A DNA stretch of 64,000 nucleotides from Mariniphaga sp040772505 (GTDB lineage Bacteria; Bacteroidota; Bacteroidia; Bacteroidales; Prolixibacteraceae): NCBI GenBank assembly GCA_040772505.1, contig JAXGYA010000009.1, positions 90,912-154,911 of the forward strand, written 5' to 3'. Numbering within the stretch: position 1 is the stretch's first letter; the number at the start of each line of letters is the position of its first letter. The position numbers and the translations under genes were made by a program. Below are positions 18,205 through 26,518 of this stretch, one piece after another. A model generated the notes under the pieces. That model had not been told where the DNA came from, ran no database searches, and saw nothing but the letters and a program-made list of their open reading frames with translations.

Positions 18205-19503
18205 ATGCAGCAAGACAATATGAAGATTCACATAAATCCCGAAAAAAGGCAGTGGGCTGAAATTCTGAAACGCCCGGTAATGGATGTTTCGGCGCTTTTT
18301 GTTCCGGTACAGAGTATTTTGGACGAAATCCGGCAAAACGGAGACCGTGCCTTGCGAAAATATACTCTGAAATTTGACGGCACAGAGCTGTCGGATTTCA
18401 GCGTAACTGACGCTGAGCTTTTGGAAGCGGTAAATGAAGTACCGGAAGCCTTGAAAAATGCCATCAAAATTGCTGCCTCCAATATCGAAAAGTTTCATGC
18501 TTCCCAAAAAACGGAAATTCAGAAAGTTGAAACGATGCCCGGAGTAACATGCTGGCAAAAGGTAGTTCCCATTGAAAAGGTTGGTATCTATATTCCCGGC
18601 GGCACTGCTCCGCTGTTTTCAACGGTGCTGATGCTTGCCATTCCTGCCCGGATTGCCGGCTGCAGCGAAGTTGCAATGTGCACCCCGCCTGATAAAAACG
18701 GAAAAATTCATCCTGCAATTCTTTTTGCCGCAAAACACTCCGGAGTAAAAAAAATATTCAAATTGGGTGGCGCTCAGGCTATTGGCGCCATGGCTTTCGG
18801 AACGGAGTCTGTTCCGAAAGTGTATAAAATTTTCGGCCCGGGAAATCAATTTGTCACTGCTGCAAAACAACTGATTTCCATAAACGACGCAGCTATTGAC
18901 ATGCCCGCCGGTCCGTCTGAGGTGATGGTGGTGGCAGATGATTCGGCAAATCCGTCATTCGTGGCAGCCGACCTTTTGTCGCAGGCTGAACACGGAGCCG
19001 ACAGTCAGGTTGTACTTGTAACAAACAGCAGAGCGTTGTTGAAAGATGTCCGGAAGGAGATTGAACTTCAACTGAAGAGCCTCCCTCGCATGGAGTTTGC
19101 AAGAAAATCACTGAACAACAGTGTTTTCATTGTTTTGGAAGATGAAGAAAGACATGTTGAAATAATAAATGAATACGCACCCGAACATCTGATTCTTTCT
19201 GTAAAAAACCATGCAGAACTTGCAGAAAAAGTAAAAAACGCAGGTTCGGTTTTTCTTGGAAACCACACACCGGAGAGCGCCGGCGACTACGCCTCGGGGA
19301 CCAATCACACCCTCCCCACCAACGGATGGGCACGCGCATTTAGCGGAGTGAACTTAGACAGCTTTATCCGGAAAATCACTTTTCAGGAAATAACAGCGGA
19401 AGGATTAAAAATTATCGGTCCGACAATTGAAACTTTAGCTGCAGCAGAACTATTGGATGCACATAAAAATGCGGTAACAATCCGTTTAAAAAATTTAAAA
19501 TGA
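18205..19503 (+). CDS. hisD: Histidinol dehydrogenase
   Basis: 432 residues (a second ATG is at 18220). It performs the last two steps of histidine synthesis, NAD-dependent oxidation of histidinol to histidine. Hallmarks are YIPGGTAPLFSTVLM, KIFGPGNQFVTAAK, the zinc and active-site region DMPAGPSEVMVVAD with AEHGADSQ, and the HisD-type C-terminus NHTLPTNGWARAFSGV. Length is normal. The stop codon overlaps the hisC start (ATGA), giving translational coupling within the operon. Confidence 0.97.
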   Translation: MQQDNMKIHINPEKRQWAEILKRPVMDVSALFVPVQSILDEIRQNGDRALRKYTLKFDGTELSDFSVTDAELLEAVNEVPEALKNAIKIAASNIEKFHASQKTEIQKVETMPGVTCWQKVVPIEKVGIYIPGGTAPLFSTVLMLAIPARIAGCSEVAMCTPPDKNGKIHPAILFAAKHSGVKKIFKLGGAQAIGAMAFGTESVPKVYKIFGPGNQFVTAAKQLISINDAAIDMPAGPSEVMVVADDSANPSFVAADLLSQAEHGADSQVVLVTNSRALLKDVRKEIELQLKSLPRMEFARKSLNNSVFIVLEDEERHVEIINEYAPEHLILSVKNHAELAEKVKNAGSVFLGNHTPESAGDYASGTNHTLPTNGWARAFSGVNLDSFIRKITFQEITAEGLKIIGPTIETLAAAELLDAHKNAVTIRLKNLK

Positions 19504-20531
19504 ATATTGACAAACTACTTCGGAGTAATATAAAATCCCTAAAGCCATACTCTTCTGCGAGAATCGAATTTTCAGGCGCTGCTGCGGTTTTTTTAGATGC
19601 CAACGAAAATCCGTTCAATGAGCCCTATAACCGGTATCCCGATCCGCTACAAATCAAATTAAAGGAAAAAATCAGCCTCCTGAAAAATGTTCCGTCAAAC
19701 CGGATTTTTCTTGGCAACGGGAGTGATGAGCCCATTGATCTGCTTTTTCGTGCATTTTGCGAACCCGGAACGGACAACGTCATTTCCATTGACCCGACTT
19801 ATGGCATGTATCAGGTTGCAGCCGATATTAATCACGTGGAAGTGAAAAAAGTTTCACTTTCAGAGGATTATCAACTGGATGCACAAAAGCTGCTCAGTTA
19901 TGTTGATGAAAACACAAAACTGATTTTTCTCTGTTCGCCCAATAATCCCACAGGAAACAGCTTTGAGCAGGAAGATATGCTGGAAATTTTTCAAAATTTC
20001 AAAGGCATTGTAGTGCTTGATGAAGCCTATATTGATTTTGCACCCGGAAAATCGTTGCTTCCGCGAATTAACGAATTCCCAAATCTGATCATTCTGCAAA
20101 CCTTTTCCAAAGCGTGGGGAATGGCCGGAATTCGTTTGGGGATGGCATTTGCTGCACCGGAAATTGTTGCAGTATTGAACAAAATTAAATATCCATACAA
20201 TTTAAACATCCTCACCCAGCAAAAAGCTATTGAGCTCATGGAAAACCATAATCGGGTTGAAGAGTGGGTGAAACTGCTCTGCGACGAACGGGAAAAAATG
20301 ATTGAAAAACTTTCCGGTTTTCCGTTTGTACAAAAGATTTTTCCCACTGATGCAAATTTCGTTCTGGTGAAAATGCACGATGCCCATGGGATTTATAAAT
20401 ATCTGAAAGAACGCGGGATAATCGTGCGCGACCGCTCAAAAATACATCTTTGCGAAGAGAGCCTTCGCATCACAATCGGCTCCCCTGCCGAAAACAAACA
20501 ATTGATAAAAGCGTTAAAAGAGTTGTTATGA
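19500..20531 (+). CDS. hisC: Histidinol-phosphate aminotransferase
   Basis: 343 residues, a fold-type I PLP enzyme converting imidazole-acetol phosphate and glutamate to histidinol phosphate. It has the start LDANENPFNEPYNRYPDP, the substrate segment FLCSPNNPTGN, the Asp/Tyr that contact PLP in VLDEAYIDF and the Schiff-base lysine in FSKAWGMAGIRLG. It overlaps hisD by 4 bp. It is followed by a 143-bp gap with no ORF or clear terminator before hisB, longer than the other gaps in this operon. Confidence 0.96.
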   Translation: MNIDKLLRSNIKSLKPYSSARIEFSGAAAVFLDANENPFNEPYNRYPDPLQIKLKEKISLLKNVPSNRIFLGNGSDEPIDLLFRAFCEPGTDNVISIDPTYGMYQVAADINHVEVKKVSLSEDYQLDAQKLLSYVDENTKLIFLCSPNNPTGNSFEQEDMLEIFQNFKGIVVLDEAYIDFAPGKSLLPRINEFPNLIILQTFSKAWGMAGIRLGMAFAAPEIVAVLNKIKYPYNLNILTQQKAIELMENHNRVEEWVKLLCDEREKMIEKLSGFPFVQKIFPTDANFVLVKMHDAHGIYKYLKERGIIVRDRSKIHLCEESLRITIGSPAENKQLIKALKELL

Positions 20532-20674
20532 AACGACCATGCAGCTTTGATTTACAAACAAACTTCTTTACAAAGGGAGTTACATCGAAATGAGCTTACG
20601 AATTCTGTCGAATACCATTAAAACAGATGCGTTAATGAGACAAATACATTTTAAAAACCAATAATTTTAATGAG

Positions 20675-21796
20675 ATGAAAAAAGCACTATTTATTGACCG
20701 GGACGGAACATTGATTGAAGAGCCGGCAGACGAGCAGATAGATTCCCTTGAAAAGCTGGAATATATTCCGGGCGTTTTCAGAAATCTGTACAATATCCGG
20801 AAAAATCTCAGCTATGAGCTGGTGATAGTATCCAATCAGGATGGATTGGGTACAGATTCTTACCCAGAAGATACTTTCTGGCCGGTGCAAAATAAGATGG
20901 TGCGGGCATTTGAAAATGAAGGCATAACTTTCGACGAAATACTTTTTGACAGAAGTTTCCCTTCTGACAATGCACCTACGCGCAAACCGCGCACCGGACT
21001 TTTAGCAAAGTATCTTGACGGTGATTATGACCTTGCCGGCAGTTTTGTCATTGGCGACCGGCTAACCGATATTGAATTGGCAAAAAATATCGGTGCCAAA
21101 GGAATTCTGATCAACGATGGAAGCTTGCAGCAGGAACTGGAGAAAAGCGGACTGGTTGCACATTGCACACTGATAACAACAAGCTGGGACGATATTTACG
21201 CTTGTGTGGCAGCGCCCAAACGGATTGCGGAGGTTAAGCGCACTACCAACGAAACCGATATCTATGTCAGGCTCAACCTTGACGGAACCGGTACCTGCAA
21301 CATCTCAACCGGATTGCATTTCTTTGACCATATGCTTAACCAGATTGGGCGCCATGCCGGTGTGGATTTAGATATAATCGTAAAAGGCGATTTATACGTT
21401 GATGAACACCACACCATTGAAGATACAGGACTGGCATTGGGTGAGGCATTTCTGAGAACAGTCGGCAATAAAATAGGGATGCAGCGATACGGCTTTTGCC
21501 TTCCGATGGATGATTGTCTGGCGCAGGTTGCCATTGACTTTGGCGGTCGTCCATGGCTTGTTTGGGATGCGGAATTTAAACGTGAAAAAGTTGGCGATAT
21601 GCCCACCGAAATGTTTATGCACTTTTTCAAATCATTTTCCGACAGCTCACGTTCCAACATAAACATCAAAGCTGAAGGTGAAAATGAGCACCATAAAATT
21701 GAGGCAATTTTTAAGTCGCTTGCCAAAGCTTTGAAAATGGCAGTAAAAAGAGATATTTTTAATTTTGAACTCCCCTCCACCAAAGGAAAACTTTAA
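20675..21796 (+). CDS. hisB: Bifunctional histidinol-phosphatase / imidazoleglycerol-phosphate dehydratase
   Basis: 373 residues. The N-terminal ~165 form a HAD phosphatase (FIDRDGTLIEEP with the nucleophile Asp, VSNQDGLG, then the GDRLTDIELA acidic motif). The remainder is IGP dehydratase with both metal-binding His motifs (FFDHMLNQIGRHA, DEHHTIEDTG). It carries out steps 6 and 8 of histidine synthesis. The phosphatase has SFPSDNAPTRKPRTG where E. coli HisB has a zinc loop with three Cys and one His; those metal ligands are absent here. Its start lies 143 bp from hisC, and the next gene begins 1 bp after its stop. Confidence 0.96.
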   Translation: MKKALFIDRDGTLIEEPADEQIDSLEKLEYIPGVFRNLYNIRKNLSYELVIVSNQDGLGTDSYPEDTFWPVQNKMVRAFENEGITFDEILFDRSFPSDNAPTRKPRTGLLAKYLDGDYDLAGSFVIGDRLTDIELAKNIGAKGILINDGSLQQELEKSGLVAHCTLITTSWDDIYACVAAPKRIAEVKRTTNETDIYVRLNLDGTGTCNISTGLHFFDHMLNQIGRHAGVDLDIIVKGDLYVDEHHTIEDTGLALGEAFLRTVGNKIGMQRYGFCLPMDDCLAQVAIDFGGRPWLVWDAEFKREKVGDMPTEMFMHFFKSFSDSSRSNINIKAEGENEHHKIEAIFKSLAKALKMAVKRDIFNFELPSTKGKL

Positions 21797-21797
21797 A

Positions 21798-22682
21798 ATG
21801 AATTCGATAAGACCACTGCGCGAAAAAAGAAACACAGCCATTTTGCTGATCCACTGCCCCGACCGGCAGGGAATTCTGGCAACAGTTACTGAATTTTTAA
21901 ATAAAAACCGCGGCAACATACTCTATCTCGACCAGCATGTTGATCGTCAGGAAAAAATCTTTTTCATGCGTGTTGAATGGGATCTGGAAGATTTTACTAT
22001 TCCTTCGGATAAAATCGGCGAATATTTCAACACACTCATCGCCACGCCAATGAATATGAATTGGAGTCTTCATTTTTCAGGAGATATTTCCCGAATGGCG
22101 CTGTTCGTTTCCAAGATGCCCCATTGCCTGTTCGATATTCTTGCCCGCTATACAGCAGGAGAATGGGATGTGAACATACCGTTAATCATCAGTAATCATG
22201 AACTTCTTGAGCCTGTGGCTGAACGGTTTGGCATTGAATTCTACCATTTTCCTATTGATAGTAAAAACAAAAAAGAACAGGAAGAACGTGAAATTGAACT
22301 TCTGAAAGCACACAACATCGATTTTATCGTGCTTGCTCGCTATATGCAGATTCTTTCGGAAAATTTTGTCGAACAGTTTCCCGACAGAATCATCAATATT
22401 CATCACTCGTTTCTACCAGCTTTTTCCGGTGCAAAACCCTATCATGCAGCGCACGACCGGGGAGTGAAAATTATCGGCGCCACCAGCCACTATGTCACTT
22501 CAGAGCTGGATGCCGGGCCTATTATTGAGCAGGACGTTACCCGGTGCAGCCATGTGGATAGCATCAATAACCTCATCCGGAAAGGTCGCGATCTGGAAAA
22601 AATTGTTCTTTCCCAGGCAGTTTACAAGCACCTTCAGCGCAAAATTCTCGTATATAAAAACAGAACCGTAGTATTTAATTAA
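21798..22682 (+). CDS. purU: Formyltetrahydrofolate deformylase
   Basis: 294 residues from the ATG at 21798, one base after the hisB stop and preceded by AAAGGAAAAC. An N-terminal ACT domain (CPDRQGILATVTEFLNKN) is joined to a formyl-transferase fold with the catalytic segments IISNHELLEP, NIHHSFLPAFSGAKPY and GATSHYVTSELDAGPIIEQ. PurU hydrolyses 10-formyl-THF to formate and THF, feeding PurT and balancing one-carbon pools. Its presence in a his operon is metabolically sensible because histidine synthesis releases AICAR, which consumes 10-formyl-THF. It is tightly packed between hisB and argB. Confidence 0.95.
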   Translation: MNSIRPLREKRNTAILLIHCPDRQGILATVTEFLNKNRGNILYLDQHVDRQEKIFFMRVEWDLEDFTIPSDKIGEYFNTLIATPMNMNWSLHFSGDISRMALFVSKMPHCLFDILARYTAGEWDVNIPLIISNHELLEPVAERFGIEFYHFPIDSKNKKEQEEREIELLKAHNIDFIVLARYMQILSENFVEQFPDRIINIHHSFLPAFSGAKPYHAAHDRGVKIIGATSHYVTSELDAGPIIEQDVTRCSHVDSINNLIRKGRDLEKIVLSQAVYKHLQRKILVYKNRTVVFN

Positions 22683-22684
22683 TT

Positions 22685-23452
22685 ATGGACAGATTAACAA
22701 TTATAAAAGTTGGCGGAAAGGTTGTCGAAGATGCTGCAACTTTAAATGACCTTCTGGATCATTTTGTCCGGATTACCGGAAATAAAATGCTGATTCACGG
22801 CGGCGGCAGCATTGCCACTGAAATTGCCGCCAGGTTAGGAATTGAAACCGAAATGGTGAACGGGCGCCGCATCACCGGGAGCGCAATGCTTGATGTGGCA
22901 GTAATGGTTTATGGCGGTTTAATCAACAAGAGAATTGTGGCAGCATTGCAGGCAAGAGCCTGCAATGCCATCGGACTGACCGGAGCCGACCTCAATCTTA
23001 TTGAAGCGCGTAAACGCCCGGTTCAGGAAATCGACTACGGTTTTGTGGGCGATGTGATTGATGTGAACAGCAGCGAATTGCGCCTGCTTATCGCAGAGAA
23101 TGTGGTTCCTGTGGTTGCTCCGCTCACACATGACGGAAACGGACAGCTTCTTAACACAAATGCCGATACCATTGCGGCAGAATTAGCGTCAAAACTTGCC
23201 GGTTACTTCAATGTTTACCTTTTCTACTGCTTTGAAAAAAAGGGAGTTCTTAAAAATTCAGATGATGATAACAGCGTCATTCTCGAATTGGACAAAGAAC
23301 ATTTTCTGGATTACTCCAAAAAAGGAATCATCAATACGGGAATGATTCCAAAGCTTGAAAACGGCTTCCGGGCAAAGCGCAGCGGGGTTAAGGAAGTGCT
23401 GATAACCAATCCGGAAAACATGATAAACGGAAGGGGAACCCGGTTGATTTAG
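22685..23452 (+). CDS. argB: Acetylglutamate kinase
   Basis: 255 residues, amino-acid-kinase fold. It phosphorylates N-acetylglutamate (or an N-acyl analogue, as some Bacteroidota use acetylated or succinylated intermediates) in arginine synthesis. Hallmarks are IIKVGGKVVEDA, the glycine loop MLIHGGGSIATEIA, NGRRITGSAMLDV and LLNTNADTIAAELAS. Length is normal. It begins 2 bp after purU, so it is read from the his transcript. No other arg gene is in the window, so pathway coupling of His and Arg synthesis is inferred only from the operon structure. Confidence 0.94.
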   Translation: MDRLTIIKVGGKVVEDAATLNDLLDHFVRITGNKMLIHGGGSIATEIAARLGIETEMVNGRRITGSAMLDVAVMVYGGLINKRIVAALQARACNAIGLTGADLNLIEARKRPVQEIDYGFVGDVIDVNSSELRLLIAENVVPVVAPLTHDGNGQLLNTNADTIAAELASKLAGYFNVYLFYCFEKKGVLKNSDDDNSVILELDKEHFLDYSKKGIINTGMIPKLENGFRAKRSGVKEVLITNPENMINGRGTRLI

Positions 23453-23506
23453 TAAAATGCTAATTTTAAATAGATAACCGATTCAATATCTTTCAAAAAA
23501 AAATGC

Positions 23507-23514
23507 TATTTTTG
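23507..23514 (+). promoter_or_regulatory. Bacteroidota -7 element before the cold-shock gene
   Basis: TATTTTTG matches TAnnTTTG and is 53 bp before the ATG. The -33 element is weak. The ~50-bp 5' UTR is a plausible site for temperature-dependent structure, but none is obvious. Confidence 0.55.
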
Positions 23515-23567
23515 CAGTTAAGGCACTGTTTGCCGGATAATTAATTATTTAACACGTAAATCTGCAC

Positions 23568-24011
23568 ATGGCAAGATCCCAGGAATCGTACAACAAAAAA
23601 GAAGTTCGCAACAAAAAGGAGAAAAAACGGAAAGAAAAAGAGAAAAAACGGCTCGCCCGCAAAGAAAACAAAAGTACCCTCGATGACATGATTGCATATG
23701 TTGATGCACATGGAAACATTACCGACACCCCACCCGACCCGAATCAGATAGAAGAGATCAACCCTGAAGACATTCAGGTGAGCGTTCCGCGCGGTCCGCT
23801 TGAAGAAATTGACCCTGTTCGCACGGGAACGGTCGCTTTCTTTAACACTTCCAAAGGGTTTGGTTTTATCACCGACCAGGAAACACGCGAAAGTATTTTT
23901 GTGCATGTGAACAACCTGCGTGAAGAGATTCACGAAGGAAACCTGGTGCGTTTTGAAATTGAGAAAGGGCCCAGAGGCCCCGTTGCAATCAATGTTGAAA
24001 TTGTCAGATAG
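23568..24011 (+). CDS. Cold-shock-domain RNA-binding protein with basic N-terminal extension
   Basis: 147 residues. The last ~65 form a cold-shock domain with RNP1 (KGFGFI) and RNP2 (IFVHV), which binds single-stranded RNA and DNA. The first ~35 residues are almost only Lys, Glu and Arg and probably make a charged helix, followed by an acidic linker (DAHGNITDTPPDPNQ). This two-part layout, about twice the size of CspA, is common in Bacteroidota. It has its own promoter and ends 51 bp from the convergent TetR gene. Probable role: RNA chaperone in growth or cold adaptation. Confidence 0.9.
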   Translation: MARSQESYNKKEVRNKKEKKRKEKEKKRLARKENKSTLDDMIAYVDAHGNITDTPPDPNQIEEINPEDIQVSVPRGPLEEIDPVRTGTVAFFNTSKGFGFITDQETRESIFVHVNNLREEIHEGNLVRFEIEKGPRGPVAINVEIVR

Positions 24012-24062
24012 ATAACATCAAATTTATTGGTTTCGCAATTTCGGCAATGATGCCGGCCATTT

Positions 24063-24647
24063 CTAATTGGCATTGCGGATCAGGCTCATTATCGTATGAT
24101 AAAACCTGCGCCCTTCTTCTTCAATATCTAACTGATAATTAGATAGCTTCCACTTCATCACCAACACGCGGATGGTGCCAATAAAAAGAAGCGATATGTT
24201 TTTGGAATCTACCTCAGCAGTCAGCTCTTTTTGTGCTTGCCCTTGCTCAATCACCTGCTGAATATAGAGTTGTATGGTATTAACTACGTTATAAATGAAA
24301 ACGCGCAGCGAGTCGCTGCCAAAAATAAATTCTTCGGCAAACAGGAGCGATTCGTGTGCCGGGTTCTCTTTAAAATCGCGCAGGACAAACTCCATAATGT
24401 TTTTCAGTTTCGAGGATGCAGTGTCATCTTGAGTGATGATTTCTCCCACATGCTGGGTCATTGTAAGAAAAATATTGTTCAAAATACTGCGAATAATTTC
24501 ATCTTTTGAGGAAAAATGACGATAGATAGCCCCGTCGGTAACTGAAATACGCCGGGCAATATTACTGATAGTAAGCGCCTTCATTCCTTCCTTGCCTGCA
24601 ATATCCATTGCGGCCTGCATAATCTCTTTTTGACGTTTGTTAAACAT
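24063..24647 (-). CDS. TetR/AcrR family transcriptional regulator
   Basis: 194 residues. The N-terminal HTH (KALTISNIARRISVTDGAIY followed by RHFSSKDEII, about residues 20-50) is typical of TetR; the C-terminal ligand domain is all-helical and not assignable. It is the last gene of a six-gene minus-strand operon (membrane proteins, SUMF1 lipoprotein, cyoE). A 16-bp palindrome lies on the start of the operon promoter at 29625-29640, which fits autoregulation by this repressor. The ligand is unknown. Ligand-binding residues cannot be read from sequence alone. Confidence 0.88.
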   Translation of the reverse strand: MFNKRQKEIMQAAMDIAGKEGMKALTISNIARRISVTDGAIYRHFSSKDEIIRSILNNIFLTMTQHVGEIITQDDTASSKLKNIMEFVLRDFKENPAHESLLFAEEFIFGSDSLRVFIYNVVNTIQLYIQQVIEQGQAQKELTAEVDSKNISLLFIGTIRVLVMKWKLSNYQLDIEEEGRRFYHTIMSLIRNAN

Positions 24648-24663
24648 GAGTTGTATGTAAATT

Positions 24664-24704
24664 AATTCTTACAAAATTATTCTACTTTTTGTATTGTAAG
24701 AATT
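24664..24704. repeat. Long inverted repeat between cyoE and the TetR gene
   Basis: AATTCTTACAA (24664-24674) and TTGTAAGAATT (24694-24704) are perfect 11-bp inverted arms separated by 19 bp. They lie between the cyoE stop and the TetR start. The element could be an operator for the regulator, or a weak AT-rich mRNA hairpin; no T-run follows. Confidence 0.55.
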
Positions 24705-25567
24705 TATGAGCCTAAAATAATGATAAACATTACTAAAATCATATATATCGATGCCATCTTAAAAAGGTGAAAATTTATTTGGGAGCCGGGCTTGTACATG
24801 CCCATTGCCGCAACCACAATAAATACCAATGCGATAAAAAAGAGCATAGTCAAAAACCCCCATGAGAGCCCCAGCAGCGTTGCCCCCAGCGCGAAAGCCA
24901 GCGTTGAGGCAATAGAAGAAGCTGCCACGATCACCCGGGTGTTTTGAAATCCATACTTCTCGGCAAACGTGGGCACACCAGCCTTACTGTAATCTTCAAA
25001 ATAGCGGATATTAAAGGTCATGATGTGGGTGGGAATCCACAACAGGATAGCCAGCGCAAGCAAAAGACCGATGGTATCTATTGAACCTGTTCCCAGCACC
25101 CGCCCGGCTAAGATAGGCATGCCACCCGATATGCCTCCCCACACGATGGACCATGCCGTTTTTCGCTTGAGCCAGATGGTGTAGATAACAAAATCGATGA
25201 AAAAGCCGGCAAAAACAACCAGTCCATATATAAAAGAGAGGTGAAAAGAGAGTGCCAGTCCGGGCATTAATAGAAAGAGCCCTAAAATGACCGACTCTCT
25301 TACGCTTACCTCTCCCAAAGGCAATGGCCGTTTTTGGGTGCGCCGCATCCGGGCATCAATATCCCTGTCCCAAACCATATTGAAAACCGTAGTCCCGCTA
25401 ATGGTTAAAAACAGGCTAACAATGAGCAGCAGAAACAACTGCCAACTCATAAAGGGGCATTTGGAGCTTATAAACCCGGTGATTCCCGTGAAGAGCAGCA
25501 ATATGGTCTGGAAACTTTTAATGAGTCTCCAGTAAACTTTAATTTTTGAAAAAATTGCCTGTAACAT
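24704..25567 (-). CDS. cyoE: Protoheme IX farnesyltransferase (haem O synthase)
   Basis: 287 residues from the ATG at 25567 (a TTG at 25603 is less likely). UbiA-type prenyltransferase with about nine membrane helices. The allylic-diphosphate motif is NMVWDRDIDARM followed by RRTQKRPLPLG, the CyoE/COX10 signature; the second acidic site is FNIRYFEDYSKAGVPTF. It attaches a farnesyl group to haem B, making haem O for haem-copper oxidases. It is the only recognisable enzyme in the unknown membrane operon and lies 37 bp after the SUMF1 gene. Its presence suggests that an operon product binds haem O or haem A. Confidence 0.92.
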   Translation of the reverse strand: MLQAIFSKIKVYWRLIKSFQTILLLFTGITGFISSKCPFMSWQLFLLLIVSLFLTISGTTVFNMVWDRDIDARMRRTQKRPLPLGEVSVRESVILGLFLLMPGLALSFHLSFIYGLVVFAGFFIDFVIYTIWLKRKTAWSIVWGGISGGMPILAGRVLGTGSIDTIGLLLALAILLWIPTHIMTFNIRYFEDYSKAGVPTFAEKYGFQNTRVIVAASSIASTLAFALGATLLGLSWGFLTMLFFIALVFIVVAAMGMYKPGSQINFHLFKMASIYMILVMFIIILGS

Positions 25568-25603
25568 GACGCCTGATATTTGCAGGTAAATGCCAATAAC
25601 CAA

Positions 25604-26518
25604 TTAATAGTCTGTCGCATCGCGCACGCACCTGAACCCCACGTTAAAACTGCAGTATTCAGGATGCGATGAATTTCGTGCCCAGGTAGTTACAAAGTGG
25701 GCATAGTTGGAAAAACTGCCGCCCCGCATAAACTTGTAATGCACGCGCGGGTAATCATCTGCCACCCATTGCCACACGTTTCCGGCCATATCGTAAATAC
25801 CATAAGGGCTGCTGTTGTCGCGGGTTTGCAACTCATTATATTTTTTGCCATTGTAAAGTCCCACCGGTGTAGTACGCACCACCTCCGTCCCCAGCACTGG
25901 TTTTAGCGATTTTGTGCTATGGGTGTAGTTTACTGTCTTATCATCAATTTCATCACCCCAGGGATAAGCCCTTTGGTCGGTTCCGCGGGCTGCCTTGGTC
26001 CATTCGGCTTCGGTGGGCAGACGATAGCCATAAAATTTGGCATACCACCAGGCACCAAACCATGAAACCATTACCACCGGGTGGTTTTCAAATCCTTTAT
26101 CTATGGTGAATTCATTGTTGTGATAACTAATGTGGTTGCCGGGAACATTCAGCGGCATACAAAGGTACATACCCGCAGTTATCTCCTCTTCGTGTCTGAA
26201 ACCGTGAAACGGCTCGCCCGGGAAGAACCCATAAACACTGTCTGCTTTGATCTCTAATTTCCCTTCGGCTATAGCTTCTTTCAGAAATTTAACATATTGG
26301 CGATTGCTTACATGTGTAACCATCATCTCATAATCGTAATTAATAACAGAGTCCTTGTTGTGCAGCCCCATGTAGAATTTTCCGGCAGGCACCAAAGCCC
26401 ATTCATCAGCATCGGCGCCGGTATCAATTGGTGTGGTTTCACGGTTGAGAACCGGTGTTGTGTTGCAGGCAATGATCGAACCTACCAGTAGCGATATAAT
26501 CAAAATGTATTTTTTCAT
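25604..26518 (-). CDS. SUMF1/formylglycine-generating-enzyme-domain lipoprotein
   Basis: 304 residues. A lipoprotein signal ends at C18 (GSIIACNT). The SUMF1 domain begins at EWALVPAGKFYMG and carries the family landmarks HPVVMVSWFGAWWYAKFYG, RLPTEAEWTKAARG, YPWGDE, NSSPYGIYDMAGNVWQW, MRGGSF and the C-terminal GFRCVRD. The catalytic copper-binding cysteine pair of true FGE is not evident, so the domain is probably structural or a carbohydrate/redox-binding variant, as in GldK and other Bacteroidota SUMF1 lipoproteins. Its stop side abuts cyoE; its start overlaps the 506-residue membrane protein gene by 4 bp, so it is translationally coupled to it. Confidence 0.88.
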   Translation of the reverse strand: MKKYILIISLLVGSIIACNTTPVLNRETTPIDTGADADEWALVPAGKFYMGLHNKDSVINYDYEMMVTHVSNRQYVKFLKEAIAEGKLEIKADSVYGFFPGEPFHGFRHEEEITAGMYLCMPLNVPGNHISYHNNEFTIDKGFENHPVVMVSWFGAWWYAKFYGYRLPTEAEWTKAARGTDQRAYPWGDEIDDKTVNYTHSTKSLKPVLGTEVVRTTPVGLYNGKKYNELQTRDNSSPYGIYDMAGNVWQWVADDYPRVHYKFMRGGSFSNYAHFVTTWARNSSHPEYCSFNVGFRCVRDATDY

